The notes: a model not told the origin generated them from the sequence alone. DNA of 14,303 nucleotides from Treponema sp. UBA2869 (GCA_002350445.1 DEEV01000008.1:1-14303), one strand, 5' to 3'; counted from the first letter of the stretch, positions 7,973 through 14,303 are shown. Translations and numbers: made by a program.

Positions 7973-9025
7973 TTAATAAGTTTTCGGGAATACAATTTGA
8001 TTTTTACCCTTACTTTTACCAATATAAAGAAGTTCATCGGCGTCTGAAAGCACCTTGTCAAATTCAACCCCAGGTTTAGAAAAAGAAACTCCGCCTGTAA
8101 TTGTTACTTTTACTTCCGTGTCGTTTAATTTATACAAATCTTTACTTACTATTGAGTTTAATTCCGTAATCGAAAGAATTGTTGCTTCTGAATGATAAGG
8201 ATAAACTATAAGGAATTCTTCGCCGCCCCATCGCGAAAATGCTGTGTCATCAGTTAAAGACGCAGAAATACGCTTTGTAAGTTCTGTAAGTACAAAGTCT
8301 CCAAATTCGTGACCATAGTTATCGTTTAGTTTCTTAAAATCATCAATATCAAACATTACAAGCGTGTACAGCGGCATTTCTTTAAGGAGTTTTTGCATGG
8401 AACGTCTGTTCAGAATTTTGGTAAGAGGATCGTAATTAGAGAAGAATTTTAATTCATCAATATATTTTTTATTATCGTTGCTGGTTCTTATAAGCCGGTC
8501 GCGGATTGTAACGGAAAGAAGAATCAAAGCTCCTATTGTGTACGGAATAGCAATAAGACGCATTATTTTTATATAAATCGGATTTGAATCTACGTATCTT
8601 GTTGTTTGTGGCAGCAGATTCATTACAAGCAGCGCCGTAATTGGAAGTAAAGAGAGAAACAGATAGCGCTTAAAACTGTTTTCTATATTTGTTGAATATA
8701 AAAAGATTGCCGCAGACATTCCTAAAAGGTAATATCCTGAACCACTTGCCGCAGAAAGCATAAGGTGAATTAATATTGCGAAAACAGAAATTTCTATTGT
8801 AAGAACTGTAAGAACGATAAATTCGTTTGAACTTTCTGTATGTTTTCTTGTAAATTTGTAAAGAAGAATATAGGTCGATGTTGAAAGAATGTTGTAAAAA
8901 ATCATACAGGTGTTTTTAAGAAAGAAAATAAAATAAAAAATAAAGAATATGTGTGATATGGCAAGCGCAAGAGTGATGATTGAATTTTTTCTTTCAACAA
9001 AAGATTCCCTGATTTTTAGAAACAT
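7973..9025 (-). CDS. Membrane diguanylate cyclase (GGDEF)
   Basis: The 350-residue protein should make cyclic-di-GMP from two GTP at the inner membrane. Residues 15-173 contain about six hydrophobic helices, an integral-membrane sensor with no recognised name. The GGDEF domain runs about 190-347, starting with DPLTKILNRR (199-208), with metal/substrate residues in FDIDDFKKLNDNYGHEFGD (225-243) and an intact signature GGEEF (267-271). The RxxD inhibitory site normally five residues before the signature is absent (TDDT there), so product feedback through that site is not expected. The ATG at 9025 follows a GGGG-type ribosome binding site (9034-9037). A good promoter lies at 9045-9072. It is the first gene of the unit with the SDR and pncB. 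Confidence 0.95.
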   Translation of the reverse strand: MFLKIRESFVERKNSIITLALAISHIFFIFYFIFFLKNTCMIFYNILSTSTYILLYKFTRKHTESSNEFIVLTVLTIEISVFAILIHLMLSAASGSGYYLLGMSAAIFLYSTNIENSFKRYLFLSLLPITALLVMNLLPQTTRYVDSNPIYIKIMRLIAIPYTIGALILLSVTIRDRLIRTSNDNKKYIDELKFFSNYDPLTKILNRRSMQKLLKEMPLYTLVMFDIDDFKKLNDNYGHEFGDFVLTELTKRISASLTDDTAFSRWGGEEFLIVYPYHSEATILSITELNSIVSKDLYKLNDTEVKVTITGGVSFSKPGVEFDKVLSDADELLYIGKSKGKNQIVFPKTY

Positions 9026-9044
9026 TCAAAATAACCCCACTTAT

Positions 9045-9072
9045 ATTATAAGTTAGAATTGTCATATTGCAA
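9045..9072 (-). promoter_or_regulatory. Promoter of the GGDEF-SDR-pncB unit
   Basis: On the - strand TTGCAA (9072-9067; 4 of 6 to TTGACA) lies 16 nt from a perfect TATAAT (9050-9045). If the neighbouring hexamer TTTGCA (9073-9068) is taken instead, spacing is 17. Transcription would start near 9038, close to the ribosome binding site. The -35 box is shared with the divergent promoter. Confidence 0.65.
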
Positions 9073-9095
9073 ACAATTTTGTTTACTTTTATAAA
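9067..9095 (+). promoter_or_regulatory. Promoter of the NagZ-like lipoprotein gene
   Basis: TTGCAA (9067-9072, 4 of 6) is followed after exactly 17 nt by TATAAA (9090-9095, 5 of 6). The start point would be near 9102, giving a leader of about 44 nt to the ATG at 9146 but only about 11 nt to the ATG at 9113. TTGCAA is its own reverse complement, so the same six bases serve the minus promoter. Confidence 0.55.
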
Positions 9096-9145
9096 ATGCA
9101 TAATGTGTTTGTATGGCAAGCGTCAGTTGTGTTATAATGCCGGAT

Positions 9146-10405
9146 ATGATTTCAAAAAAGTTTATTTATAAGTTTTTGATTTTGATTTGCGTTTCTTTAT
9201 TCTGTTCCTGTACTTCAAAAGCGGAAAAAAATCAGAATAAAAAAGAACGTTTAATGCGAAAATCAGCTTTGGAAATTCATTCTTATGCCCAAAACGTAAA
9301 AAATCAGAAAGAAGAGCGTTTTGACAGGTTTGTAAAGATTTTGCCTCTAAAATGGAAAATTTCGCAGCTTTTTATGGAAAACCTTGAAGGAAATCAAACT
9401 TTTAGAACTTATGAAAATTATTCAGTAATGACCGGAAATAAAGAAGATGAAAATGAGCCGTTGCTTGCCGGCGGATATCTGTTTTTTTCTTATAACCTTG
9501 CAGATTCCCTTGAAGAAACAAAGTTTTATATTTCAACATTGAGATGGCTTTCTTTTAAGTGTAACGGACTTCAGCCGCTTCTTGCTATTGATCAGGAAGG
9601 AGGATATGTAAATCGTCTTAAAAAACTTACTGGCGGACTTCCTGCTCAGCAGATGGTTTCAGAAACACTTTCAGTTTCTGAGGCTTATGAACTTTATGCA
9701 GATCAGGCTGTAAAAATGCGTGAAATTGGTTTTGATATGAATCTTGCTCCCGTTATTGAAGTTTGCACAACTGATAATCAGGATTTTTTGAATGGAAGAA
9801 GTTTTGGAGATATTGAAAAGGTAAAATCATACGGGCTTGCCTGCGTAAATGCTTATGAAAATAACGGAATTGGTGCGGTTATAAAGCATTTCCCCGGAAA
9901 TACAAATACGGATCCCCATACCGGGTTACCGGAAATTTCCCTTAATAAAGATGAATTTTATGCACTTTTAGAACCTTTTAAATATGTAACTTTCCATGAG
10001 CCGGCTGGAATTATTATGAGCCATGCACGAGTTCTTAGCGAACCTCAGGACAGTGGAATTCCTGCATGTCTTTCTTATTTTTGGGTTACAAAAATACTTC
10101 GCAGAGAATATGGCTACAATGGTATTATTTTTTCTGATGATATTTTTATGGCAGCTCTTGCAGAAAACGGATATCCTCCGGAAACAGCTTGTATTATGGC
10201 AATAGAAGCAGGAGTTGACTGTATAATGCTTAGCGAAAAGCGTTTTGGAAAAACGGCGGCGGTTTTATATAAAAAGGCTCTTAGTGATTCTGAGTTTGAA
10301 GAAAAAATTAATGAAGCGGCAAAACGTGTTTTATTGTATAAACTTAAGTGCGGTTTAATTACAGAGAATTTAGTTGATCATTGTCTTGAAGTATACGGCA
10401 GGTAG
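9146..10405 (+). CDS. GH3-family beta-N-acetylglucosaminidase (NagZ-like) lipoprotein
   Basis: From this start the product has 419 residues and begins with a lipoprotein signal: basic MISKKFIYK, hydrophobic core, and LFCSC with Cys22 (or Cys20) as the likely lipidated residue in a relaxed spirochaete-style lipobox. The GH3 domain shows IDQEGGYVNRL (148-158), KHFPG (247-251), an Asp256-Pro-His258 pair typical of the NagZ acid/base loop, MSHARV (291-296) and SDD (330-332) with the probable nucleophile Asp331. The expected reaction is removal of terminal N-acetylglucosamine from muropeptides. The lipid anchor places it in the periplasm, like the secreted B. subtilis enzyme and unlike cytoplasmic NagZ of enterobacteria. 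An upstream in-frame ATG at 9113 would add 11 residues before the signal and lacks a ribosome binding site, so I prefer 9146. The specific substrate is inferred. Confidence 0.9.
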   Translation: MISKKFIYKFLILICVSLFCSCTSKAEKNQNKKERLMRKSALEIHSYAQNVKNQKEERFDRFVKILPLKWKISQLFMENLEGNQTFRTYENYSVMTGNKEDENEPLLAGGYLFFSYNLADSLEETKFYISTLRWLSFKCNGLQPLLAIDQEGGYVNRLKKLTGGLPAQQMVSETLSVSEAYELYADQAVKMREIGFDMNLAPVIEVCTTDNQDFLNGRSFGDIEKVKSYGLACVNAYENNGIGAVIKHFPGNTNTDPHTGLPEISLNKDEFYALLEPFKYVTFHEPAGIIMSHARVLSEPQDSGIPACLSYFWVTKILRREYGYNGIIFSDDIFMAALAENGYPPETACIMAIEAGVDCIMLSEKRFGKTAAVLYKKALSDSEFEEKINEAAKRVLLYKLKCGLITENLVDHCLEVYGR

Positions 10406-10409
10406 AAAA

Positions 10410-11258
10410 TTGTCAAAGAAAAATCAAGGTGAAGTAAAAAAACTCTGCGGAAAAGATGGTTTCGAGTCTTATTATTCTCAGATTTTTGGAGAACGCTGGG
10501 AAAGTCTTAAGGAAAGTTTTGCCGGTGAAAATAAGAGTGTAGAATATAAAATACCCGGTGCACAAAAATCGTATTTTCTTGACAGTGCGTCTATTGTGGC
10601 TGCACTTGCGCTTCCGCTCGATGGTGCAGAAAAAATTCTTGATTTATGCGCCGCTCCCGGTGGAAAAACTTTAGTTCTTGCATCCCGTATGCCAAAAGCT
10701 GCAGAATTATTTTCCAACGAACGCTCTCCTGAAAGAAAGCACAGGCTTGCAACTGTGGTTTCCGAATGTCTTACTGAATCTATTTCTAAACGAATAACCG
10801 TTTCCTGTTCTGATGGAGCAACCTGGTGCCGGCGTCAGAGTGAATGCTTTGACCGTATTCTGCTTGATGCACCGTGTTCTTCTGAACGTCACGTTTATCT
10901 TGATTCAAAATATCTTGATGTGTGGTCTGTCTCAAAAATAAAAACTGTTTCTATGGCTCAATGGGCACTTTTATCATGTGCTTTCAGGCTTCTTTCCCCG
11001 GGGGGAATCCTTGTTTATTCAACCTGTGCAATGAATCAGGAAGAAAATGACTTAATGATTGAAAAATTATGGAAAAAATTCAATAAAACAGAACCTGCGT
11101 TTGAAATTCTTAAACCTGAACTTTATCTGGAAGAAGTTTCTCCTTTTGTAAATTTTAGTATTCCCTTTATGGAAAAAACAAAATTCGGGCAGCAGATTTT
11201 GCCGGATAAAGCAGATGGAGCAGGTCCAATTTATTTTTCTGTAATTAAAAAGTTTTGA
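10410..11258 (+). CDS. RsmB/NSUN-type RNA (cytosine-5)-methyltransferase
   Basis: The 282-residue SAM-dependent enzyme should methylate carbon 5 of a cytosine in rRNA or tRNA. Visible motifs are DLCAAPGGKT (78-87, SAM binding), DAPCSSERH (153-161, Cys156) and YSTC (203-206, with Cys206 the likely nucleophile), followed by NQEEND. There is no N-terminal NusB-like domain and no C-terminal PUA-like domain, so it is much shorter than RsmB or RsmF. The CSSERH variant after the PC motif reminds me of NSUN3/NSUN4 rather than the CSGxG of RsmB, so the target should not be assumed. No ATG suits: I choose TTG at 10410, 4 nt after the preceding stop and 7 nt after AGG (10400-10402). TTG at 10374, overlapping the previous gene, is an alternative. 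It is probably co-transcribed with the NagZ-like gene. Confidence 0.87.
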   Translation: MSKKNQGEVKKLCGKDGFESYYSQIFGERWESLKESFAGENKSVEYKIPGAQKSYFLDSASIVAALALPLDGAEKILDLCAAPGGKTLVLASRMPKAAELFSNERSPERKHRLATVVSECLTESISKRITVSCSDGATWCRRQSECFDRILLDAPCSSERHVYLDSKYLDVWSVSKIKTVSMAQWALLSCAFRLLSPGGILVYSTCAMNQEENDLMIEKLWKKFNKTEPAFEILKPELYLEEVSPFVNFSIPFMEKTKFGQQILPDKADGAGPIYFSVIKKF

Positions 11259-11266
11259 ATATAGTA

Positions 11267-11295
11267 TTGATTTTTTTAAGTTCTTATTGGATAAT
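11267..11295 (+). promoter_or_regulatory. Probable promoter of the HD-GYP gene
   Basis: TTGATT (11267-11272, 4 of 6) lies exactly 17 nt before GATAAT (11290-11295, 5 of 6) in the 64-nt gap between the methyltransferase and HD-GYP genes. The start would be near 11302, a leader of about 21 nt. No terminator precedes it, so read-through from the upstream genes is also possible. Confidence 0.5.
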
Positions 11296-11322
11296 TGGTA
11301 ATTAAAATAGTGGTATAAACTT

Positions 11323-12573
11323 ATGGCATCAATTGAAAAATCAGAAGATAAATTACAGCATATTATTGAAATAGAAAAAATTCTTGGACAGATACAGGAT
11401 GTTGACGTTCTTCTTGAACGGATTCTTACAGAAACCCGCAGTATTGTTAATGCCGATGCTGGTTCTATTTATGTTGCAGAAGATTCAAAGCTTAAGATTA
11501 AGTATGGCCAGAATGACAGCCTTCTTAACGAGCTGGCTCCTGGTGAAAAACTTCCTTATACCTGTTTTTCTTTTCCTATTAATGAAAAATCTATTGCCGG
11601 TTATGTTGCTCATACTTCGCGTCCTCTTAATATAGAAGATGTTTATAAAATTCCTGCAGACAAACCGTATAAGTTTAATAAGAATACTGATGTTACAACC
11701 AACTACAGAACAAAGTCTATGTATACTTTGCCGCTTAAAATGGCAAGTGGCAAACTTCTTGGTGTTCTTCAGGTTATTAACAGAAAAGCTGCTGATGGTC
11801 AGGTTATTTCTTTTGATGAAGAGGCAGAACTTTTTATAACACACTTTGCTTCTGCTGCAGTTCAGGCATTGCAGCATGCTTATCTTACTTCAAATATGGT
11901 AAAGCGCATGCTTAAGATGGCAGAATTCAGAGATCCAAAAGAAACATATCTGCATGTTGAACGAGTTTCTTCTTATGCAATTGAGATTTATGACCGCTGG
12001 GCATTTAATCATAATATTCCTCGCGAAGAATTTTATAAATATCGAGATACATTAAAAATTGCGGCAAAATTCCATGATGTAGGAAAAGTTGGTATTTCTG
12101 ACGTAATCTTAAAGAAAGCTTTTCCTCGTTTTACAGAGGAAGAACGTAATATTATGAAAGGTCATACATGTATTGGTGCTCAGCTTTTTGATCCTCCGGA
12201 AAATGATCTTGATGTTATGGCTCAGGAAATTGCTTTGCATCACCATGATCGCTGGGACGGTGGAAAAGCCGGCTATCCTGGAAAGATTTCATTGAGTCAG
12301 TTTTCTATCCGGGATGGAGTTGTGCCAAATACAGAACCTTTAAGTGGTACAGAAATTCCTCTTTCTGCACGAATAGTTGCTGTTGCTGATGTTTTTGATG
12401 CTCTTAGTCATAAGCGCTGCTATAAGGAAGCGTGGTCAATTGATGATGCATTTACCGAAATTCAGGAAAACTCTGGAAGTCAGTTTGATCCTGAAATTGT
12501 ATATGCATTTATGCAGATTAAGGATCGAATCTGTTCTATTCAGCTTGCTATTCCTGATTCTGAAGAAGTGTAA
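11323..12573 (+). CDS. GAF-HD-GYP cyclic-di-GMP phosphodiesterase
   Basis: The 416-residue soluble protein has an N-terminal GAF sensor (about 20-185) and a C-terminal HD-GYP domain (about 190-405), and should degrade cyclic-di-GMP in the cytoplasm under control of a small ligand. Probable metal ligands are all visible: His211, His251-Asp252 with Lys255 (HDVGK), His281 (KGH), His306-His307 and Asp355 (VAVADVFDAL). The signature differs from the usual HHExxDGxGYP: the Glu is a third residue (His308 then Asp309), two extra residues precede GYP (317-319), and about 20 extra residues (about 321-343) precede IPLSARI. This could alter substrate or partner choice. The ribosome binding site is weak (GTGG). 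The 3' end overlaps the convergent DUF188 gene by 26 bp with no terminator between them. Confidence 0.93.
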   Translation: MASIEKSEDKLQHIIEIEKILGQIQDVDVLLERILTETRSIVNADAGSIYVAEDSKLKIKYGQNDSLLNELAPGEKLPYTCFSFPINEKSIAGYVAHTSRPLNIEDVYKIPADKPYKFNKNTDVTTNYRTKSMYTLPLKMASGKLLGVLQVINRKAADGQVISFDEEAELFITHFASAAVQALQHAYLTSNMVKRMLKMAEFRDPKETYLHVERVSSYAIEIYDRWAFNHNIPREEFYKYRDTLKIAAKFHDVGKVGISDVILKKAFPRFTEEERNIMKGHTCIGAQLFDPPENDLDVMAQEIALHHHDRWDGGKAGYPGKISLSQFSIRDGVVPNTEPLSGTEIPLSARIVAVADVFDALSHKRCYKEAWSIDDAFTEIQENSGSQFDPEIVYAFMQIKDRICSIQLAIPDSEEV

Positions 12574-13000
12574 AAATTTTACCAAAGCATTTTAAGAATG
12601 CATCAAATTTCTTTTGGTCATAACCTTCGTTAAAATGCTTTGCAGCGCCGCTCATTTCTATTTGAATATCAAATTGTCTGTCTTCAAGTAATTCTTTAAT
12701 ATTTTCTTTTGTAAATTCTTTACCTCGGTCGTTTATGCAAAGAACTTCTTTTGAAAGAATTCTATCTGCAAAGACAATGTCTTTTGTAATTACAAGGTCG
12801 CCTTTTTTGCAGTTTTGGAAAATATAATCATCTGCGGCATCTTTTTTCTGGGGACAAACGACCATATTATATGAAAATGGAACCGTGCAGTTGATTTTTT
12901 TATTTGCAACAAGCGTTACCTGAATGTTGTTTTTTGCACCTGTTTTTACAACATGATTTCTGACTAAAAGAGGGCAGGAGTCGGCGTCTATCCAAATCAA
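12548..13000 (-). CDS. DUF188 (YaiI/YqxD) family protein
   Basis: The 150-residue protein matches the UPF0178/DUF188 family: DADSCP (5-10) at the N-terminus, DAADDYI (54-60) and GDLVITKDIVFADR (67-80) are the characteristic acidic motifs, which resemble those of PIN/NYN-type nuclease folds. A nuclease role is suggested by fold only; the family has no firm function that I know. The start is TTG at 13000, directly abutting the zapA stop (zero gap) and about 8 nt after AAGG inside zapA, so expression is probably coupled. It is the last gene of the rplT unit in this window, and its final 26 bp overlap the HD-GYP gene on the other strand. No minus-strand terminator is visible. Confidence 0.88.
   Translation of the reverse strand: MIWIDADSCPLLVRNHVVKTGAKNNIQVTLVANKKINCTVPFSYNMVVCPQKKDAADDYIFQNCKKGDLVITKDIVFADRILSKEVLCINDRGKEFTKENIKELLEDRQFDIQIEMSGAAKHFNEGYDQKKFDAFLKCFGKIFTLLQNQE
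12583..12642. repeat. 13-bp perfect inverted repeat in the convergent 3' region
   Basis: CAAAGCATTTTAA (12583-12595) and TTAAAATGCTTTG (12630-12642) are perfect reverse complements separated by 34 nt. A smaller hairpin GCATT/AATGC (12587-12601) competes with it. The repeat lies inside the DUF188 coding region and just beyond the HD-GYP stop, so it could fold in either transcript's tail. No T-tract follows, so it is not a standard terminator. Confidence 0.45.
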
Positions 13001-13321
13001 TTACAATACCTTGCTGATTTTTTCAATCATATTAAGAGTGCGGCGTTCTACTTCTTCACTGTCGGCTGATTCCTGTCGTGGAGCCGGAACATAAGTGCCG
13101 TTTTCCATTTTGATTTTTTCTTCTTTTTCTTTGTAGAGTTCATCTACAATCATTATACCAGAAAGAATTGCAACTTGAAGCGGAGTTTTTATTGAAGGAA
13201 TGTTTTTTACATCATCAGTTATACGCTTGTAGTATCCGAGGAGTTTTTCAAGATATTCGGGTTCTTCTGTTGCCTGGATTGTAAAATCTGCTCCAAGCAT
13301 ATTTATTCTTAGTTTTCCCAT
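13001..13321 (-). CDS. zapA: Cell division protein ZapA
   Basis: The 106-residue product fits ZapA, which binds FtsZ and bundles protofilaments at the division ring. The N-terminal part shows the expected beta-strand pattern and EYLEKLLGYYKRI (22-34). A hydrophobic helix with LQVAILSGIMIVDELY (48-63) is followed by a charged coiled-coil-like tail, the dimer/tetramer region of the family, and a lineage-specific stretch near PAPRQESADSEE (78-89). The ATG at 13321 shares one base with the stop of the ZapB-like gene (TAATG), indicating translational coupling. Position next to rplT is seen in other bacteria as well. The call rests on pattern, length and context, since ZapA is poorly conserved. Confidence 0.88.
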   Translation of the reverse strand: MGKLRINMLGADFTIQATEEPEYLEKLLGYYKRITDDVKNIPSIKTPLQVAILSGIMIVDELYKEKEEKIKMENGTYVPAPRQESADSEEVERRTLNMIEKISKVL

Positions 13322-13938
13322 TAGAATATATCGAATCCTAATCCATCTTGCTGAGAATCGTCGTACTCAACTGGAGAATCATCTTCTGATTCTGTTTGTG
13401 TCTGTTCATTAACTGAAAAATCAGATGCCTGTTCATAAGATTTTTGTGTAAATGCATTATTGGAAAAACTTATTTCAGGTGTTTTTTCTTCTGCAGAAAA
13501 TGATTGTTCAGACTGAATGGAATCTGTTACAGTTGAAAATGATGGTTCTTCTGTATCTGGAATACTTGATGTGATTTCTGTTTCTGAAACCGGTTGATTT
13601 TCTGGCTGTGTTGTTTCAGGAGCCTTTTCAACCGCTGGTACGTCTTCCATTGCCTGGAAGGCTGGTGCAGAGGCCTGCTTAAAAGCATCCTGACCGGCAA
13701 CTTTTAACACTGAATTTTCAATGGAAGAAAGCCGGTCAAGTGCTTTTTTGATTCCACTTTCAATCTGATTCTGATCTGACTCAAAAGAAGTAAGTTGCTC
13801 CGACTTAACCGATAACGCATTTGTGAGCTCAGTACATTTACTGCGCAGAGCATCGTTTTCGGCTTGCAGCTGTTGAATCTTTGCAACAGCACTTTCTATC
13901 TTTTGTTCAAGCAGAATAACCTGTTCAAGTGAAATCAT
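13321..13938 (-). CDS. ZapB-like coiled-coil protein, probable division factor
   Basis: The 205-residue protein has two parts. Residues 1-78 form a heptad-rich coiled coil (LLEQKIESAVAKIQQLQAEN and on) reminiscent of ZapB, which links to ZapA at the division site in E. coli. Residues 90-190 are low-complexity, rich in Glu, Ser, Thr, Gln and Pro, and should be disordered. The last eight residues DGLGFDIF are hydrophobic and look like a short linear docking motif after a flexible linker. There is no signal peptide or TM helix, so it is cytoplasmic. The ATG at 13938 has a good ribosome binding site (AGGG) 8 nt after the rplT stop, and its stop overlaps the zapA start. A role with ZapA is inferred from coupling and coiled coil only. 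Confidence 0.8.
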   Translation of the reverse strand: MISLEQVILLEQKIESAVAKIQQLQAENDALRSKCTELTNALSVKSEQLTSFESDQNQIESGIKKALDRLSSIENSVLKVAGQDAFKQASAPAFQAMEDVPAVEKAPETTQPENQPVSETEITSSIPDTEEPSFSTVTDSIQSEQSFSAEEKTPEISFSNNAFTQKSYEQASDFSVNEQTQTESEDDSPVEYDDSQQDGLGFDIF

Positions 13939-13946
13939 GGCAAACC

Positions 13947-14303
13947 CTATTTAAGAGCTTTTTTAGCAGCTTCTACAACTGCTTTGAATGCTGCTGGATC
14001 TTCAATAGCCATATTAGAAAGAGCCTTGCGGTTCAATTTAATACCTGCTTTTGTAACTCCATTGATGAACTGAGAGTATGTAATTCCTTCATCACGAACA
14101 GCAGCGTTAATACGTGCAATCCAGAGAGTGCGGAATTCATGCTTCTTGTCACGGCGGTCAACATATGCGTGACCAAGTGCCTTTGTTACAGCATCTTTTG
14201 CTGGTTTATAGTTTGATTTTCTGTCGCCGCGGAAACCTTTTGCAAGTTTCAAAATTTTAATACGGCGGTTCTTTCTTTTTGTTCCGTCTATTGCTCTTGA
14301 CAT
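13947..14303 (-). CDS. rplT: Large ribosomal subunit protein bL20
   Basis: The 118-residue product is full length for L20, a primary 23S rRNA-binding protein needed for early 50S assembly. The basic N-terminal extension, KILKLAKGFRGDR (16-28), the FRTLWIARINAAVRDEG stretch (57-73) and the YSQFINGVTKAGIKLNRKAL region (75-94) are family hallmarks. The ATG is the last codon of the window, so the ribosome binding site, promoter and the usual infC-rpmI neighbours lie beyond the right edge and cannot be seen. Downstream it is followed after 8 nt by the ZapB-like gene, so ribosome and division genes share a transcript here. Confidence 0.97.
   Translation of the reverse strand: MSRAIDGTKRKNRRIKILKLAKGFRGDRKSNYKPAKDAVTKALGHAYVDRRDKKHEFRTLWIARINAAVRDEGITYSQFINGVTKAGIKLNRKALSNMAIEDPAAFKAVVEAAKKALK

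Noticed and set aside
11314..11319. TATAAA as the -10 of the HD-GYP gene
   Set aside because: It is 3 nt from the ATG, so transcription would start inside the gene; the TTGATT-17-GATAAT pair upstream is better placed.
11485..11877. 130-codon - strand frame opposite the GAF domain
   Set aside because: Antisense shadow; the GAF-HD-GYP reading frame is clearly the coding one.
13929..14216. 95-codon + strand frame opposite rplT
   Set aside because: Cysteine- and phenylalanine-rich shadow of the L20 gene.
1..14303. CRISPR array, tRNA/rRNA genes, insertion sequences, toxin-antitoxin or phage genes
   Set aside because: None seen: no regularly spaced repeats, transposase, integrase or tRNA-like cloverleaf on inspection by eye.

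Overview
The window is about 14.3 kb of AT-rich, gene-dense bacterial DNA with thirteen recognisable protein genes, all complete. The gene set suggests a spirochaete of the Treponema type. It is low in G+C. It has a Gram-negative-like lipoprotein, an MCP with a lysine-rich cytoplasmic N-terminus, several cyclic-di-GMP proteins, and an L20 ribosomal protein beginning MSRAIDG followed by a ZapA locus. The genus is an inference from general character; no rRNA gene is present to settle it.

Layout: bases 1-185 hold a REP-like palindrome and a strong intrinsic terminator for something left of the window. A small secreted orphan protein (186-743, +) converges on a transmembrane chemoreceptor (812-2878, -) across a shared bidirectional terminator. 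The chemoreceptor is divergent from a two-gene + unit: a seven-TM protein with a degenerate GGDEF and an intact EAL domain (3024-4922), whose stop overlaps the start of a TtcA-like tRNA thiolation enzyme (4919-5629). A second bidirectional terminator (5632-5683) separates this from a minus-strand three-gene unit transcribed from 9025 down to 5721: membrane GGDEF diguanylate cyclase, short-chain dehydrogenase, and nicotinate phosphoribosyltransferase, with gaps of 17-18 nt.

Between 9026 and 9145 lies a divergent promoter region in which both promoters appear to share one palindromic -35 box (TTGCAA). To its right on the + strand are a GH3 NagZ-like lipoprotein (9146-10405), a compact RsmB/NSUN-type RNA m5C methyltransferase (probable TTG start at 10410), and, with its own likely promoter, a GAF + HD-GYP protein (11323-12573). 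The HD-GYP gene runs 26 bp into the convergent end of a minus-strand unit entering from the right edge: rplT (L20), a ZapB-like coiled-coil protein, zapA, and a DUF188/YaiI protein. Those four genes are packed with gaps of 8, -1 and 0 nt.

Functionally, the window combines cyclic-di-GMP turnover (one synthase, one EAL and one HD-GYP hydrolase) and a chemoreceptor with housekeeping genes for NAD salvage, tRNA/rRNA modification, peptidoglycan turnover, division and ribosome assembly. I see no CRISPR array, prophage, insertion sequence, tRNA or rRNA. I do not see a clear novel system. The best candidates for a second look are the shared -35 divergent promoter, the GGDEF-SDR-pncB operon, the enlarged GYP loop of the HD-GYP protein, and the conserved-looking C-terminal peptide of the ZapB-like protein.
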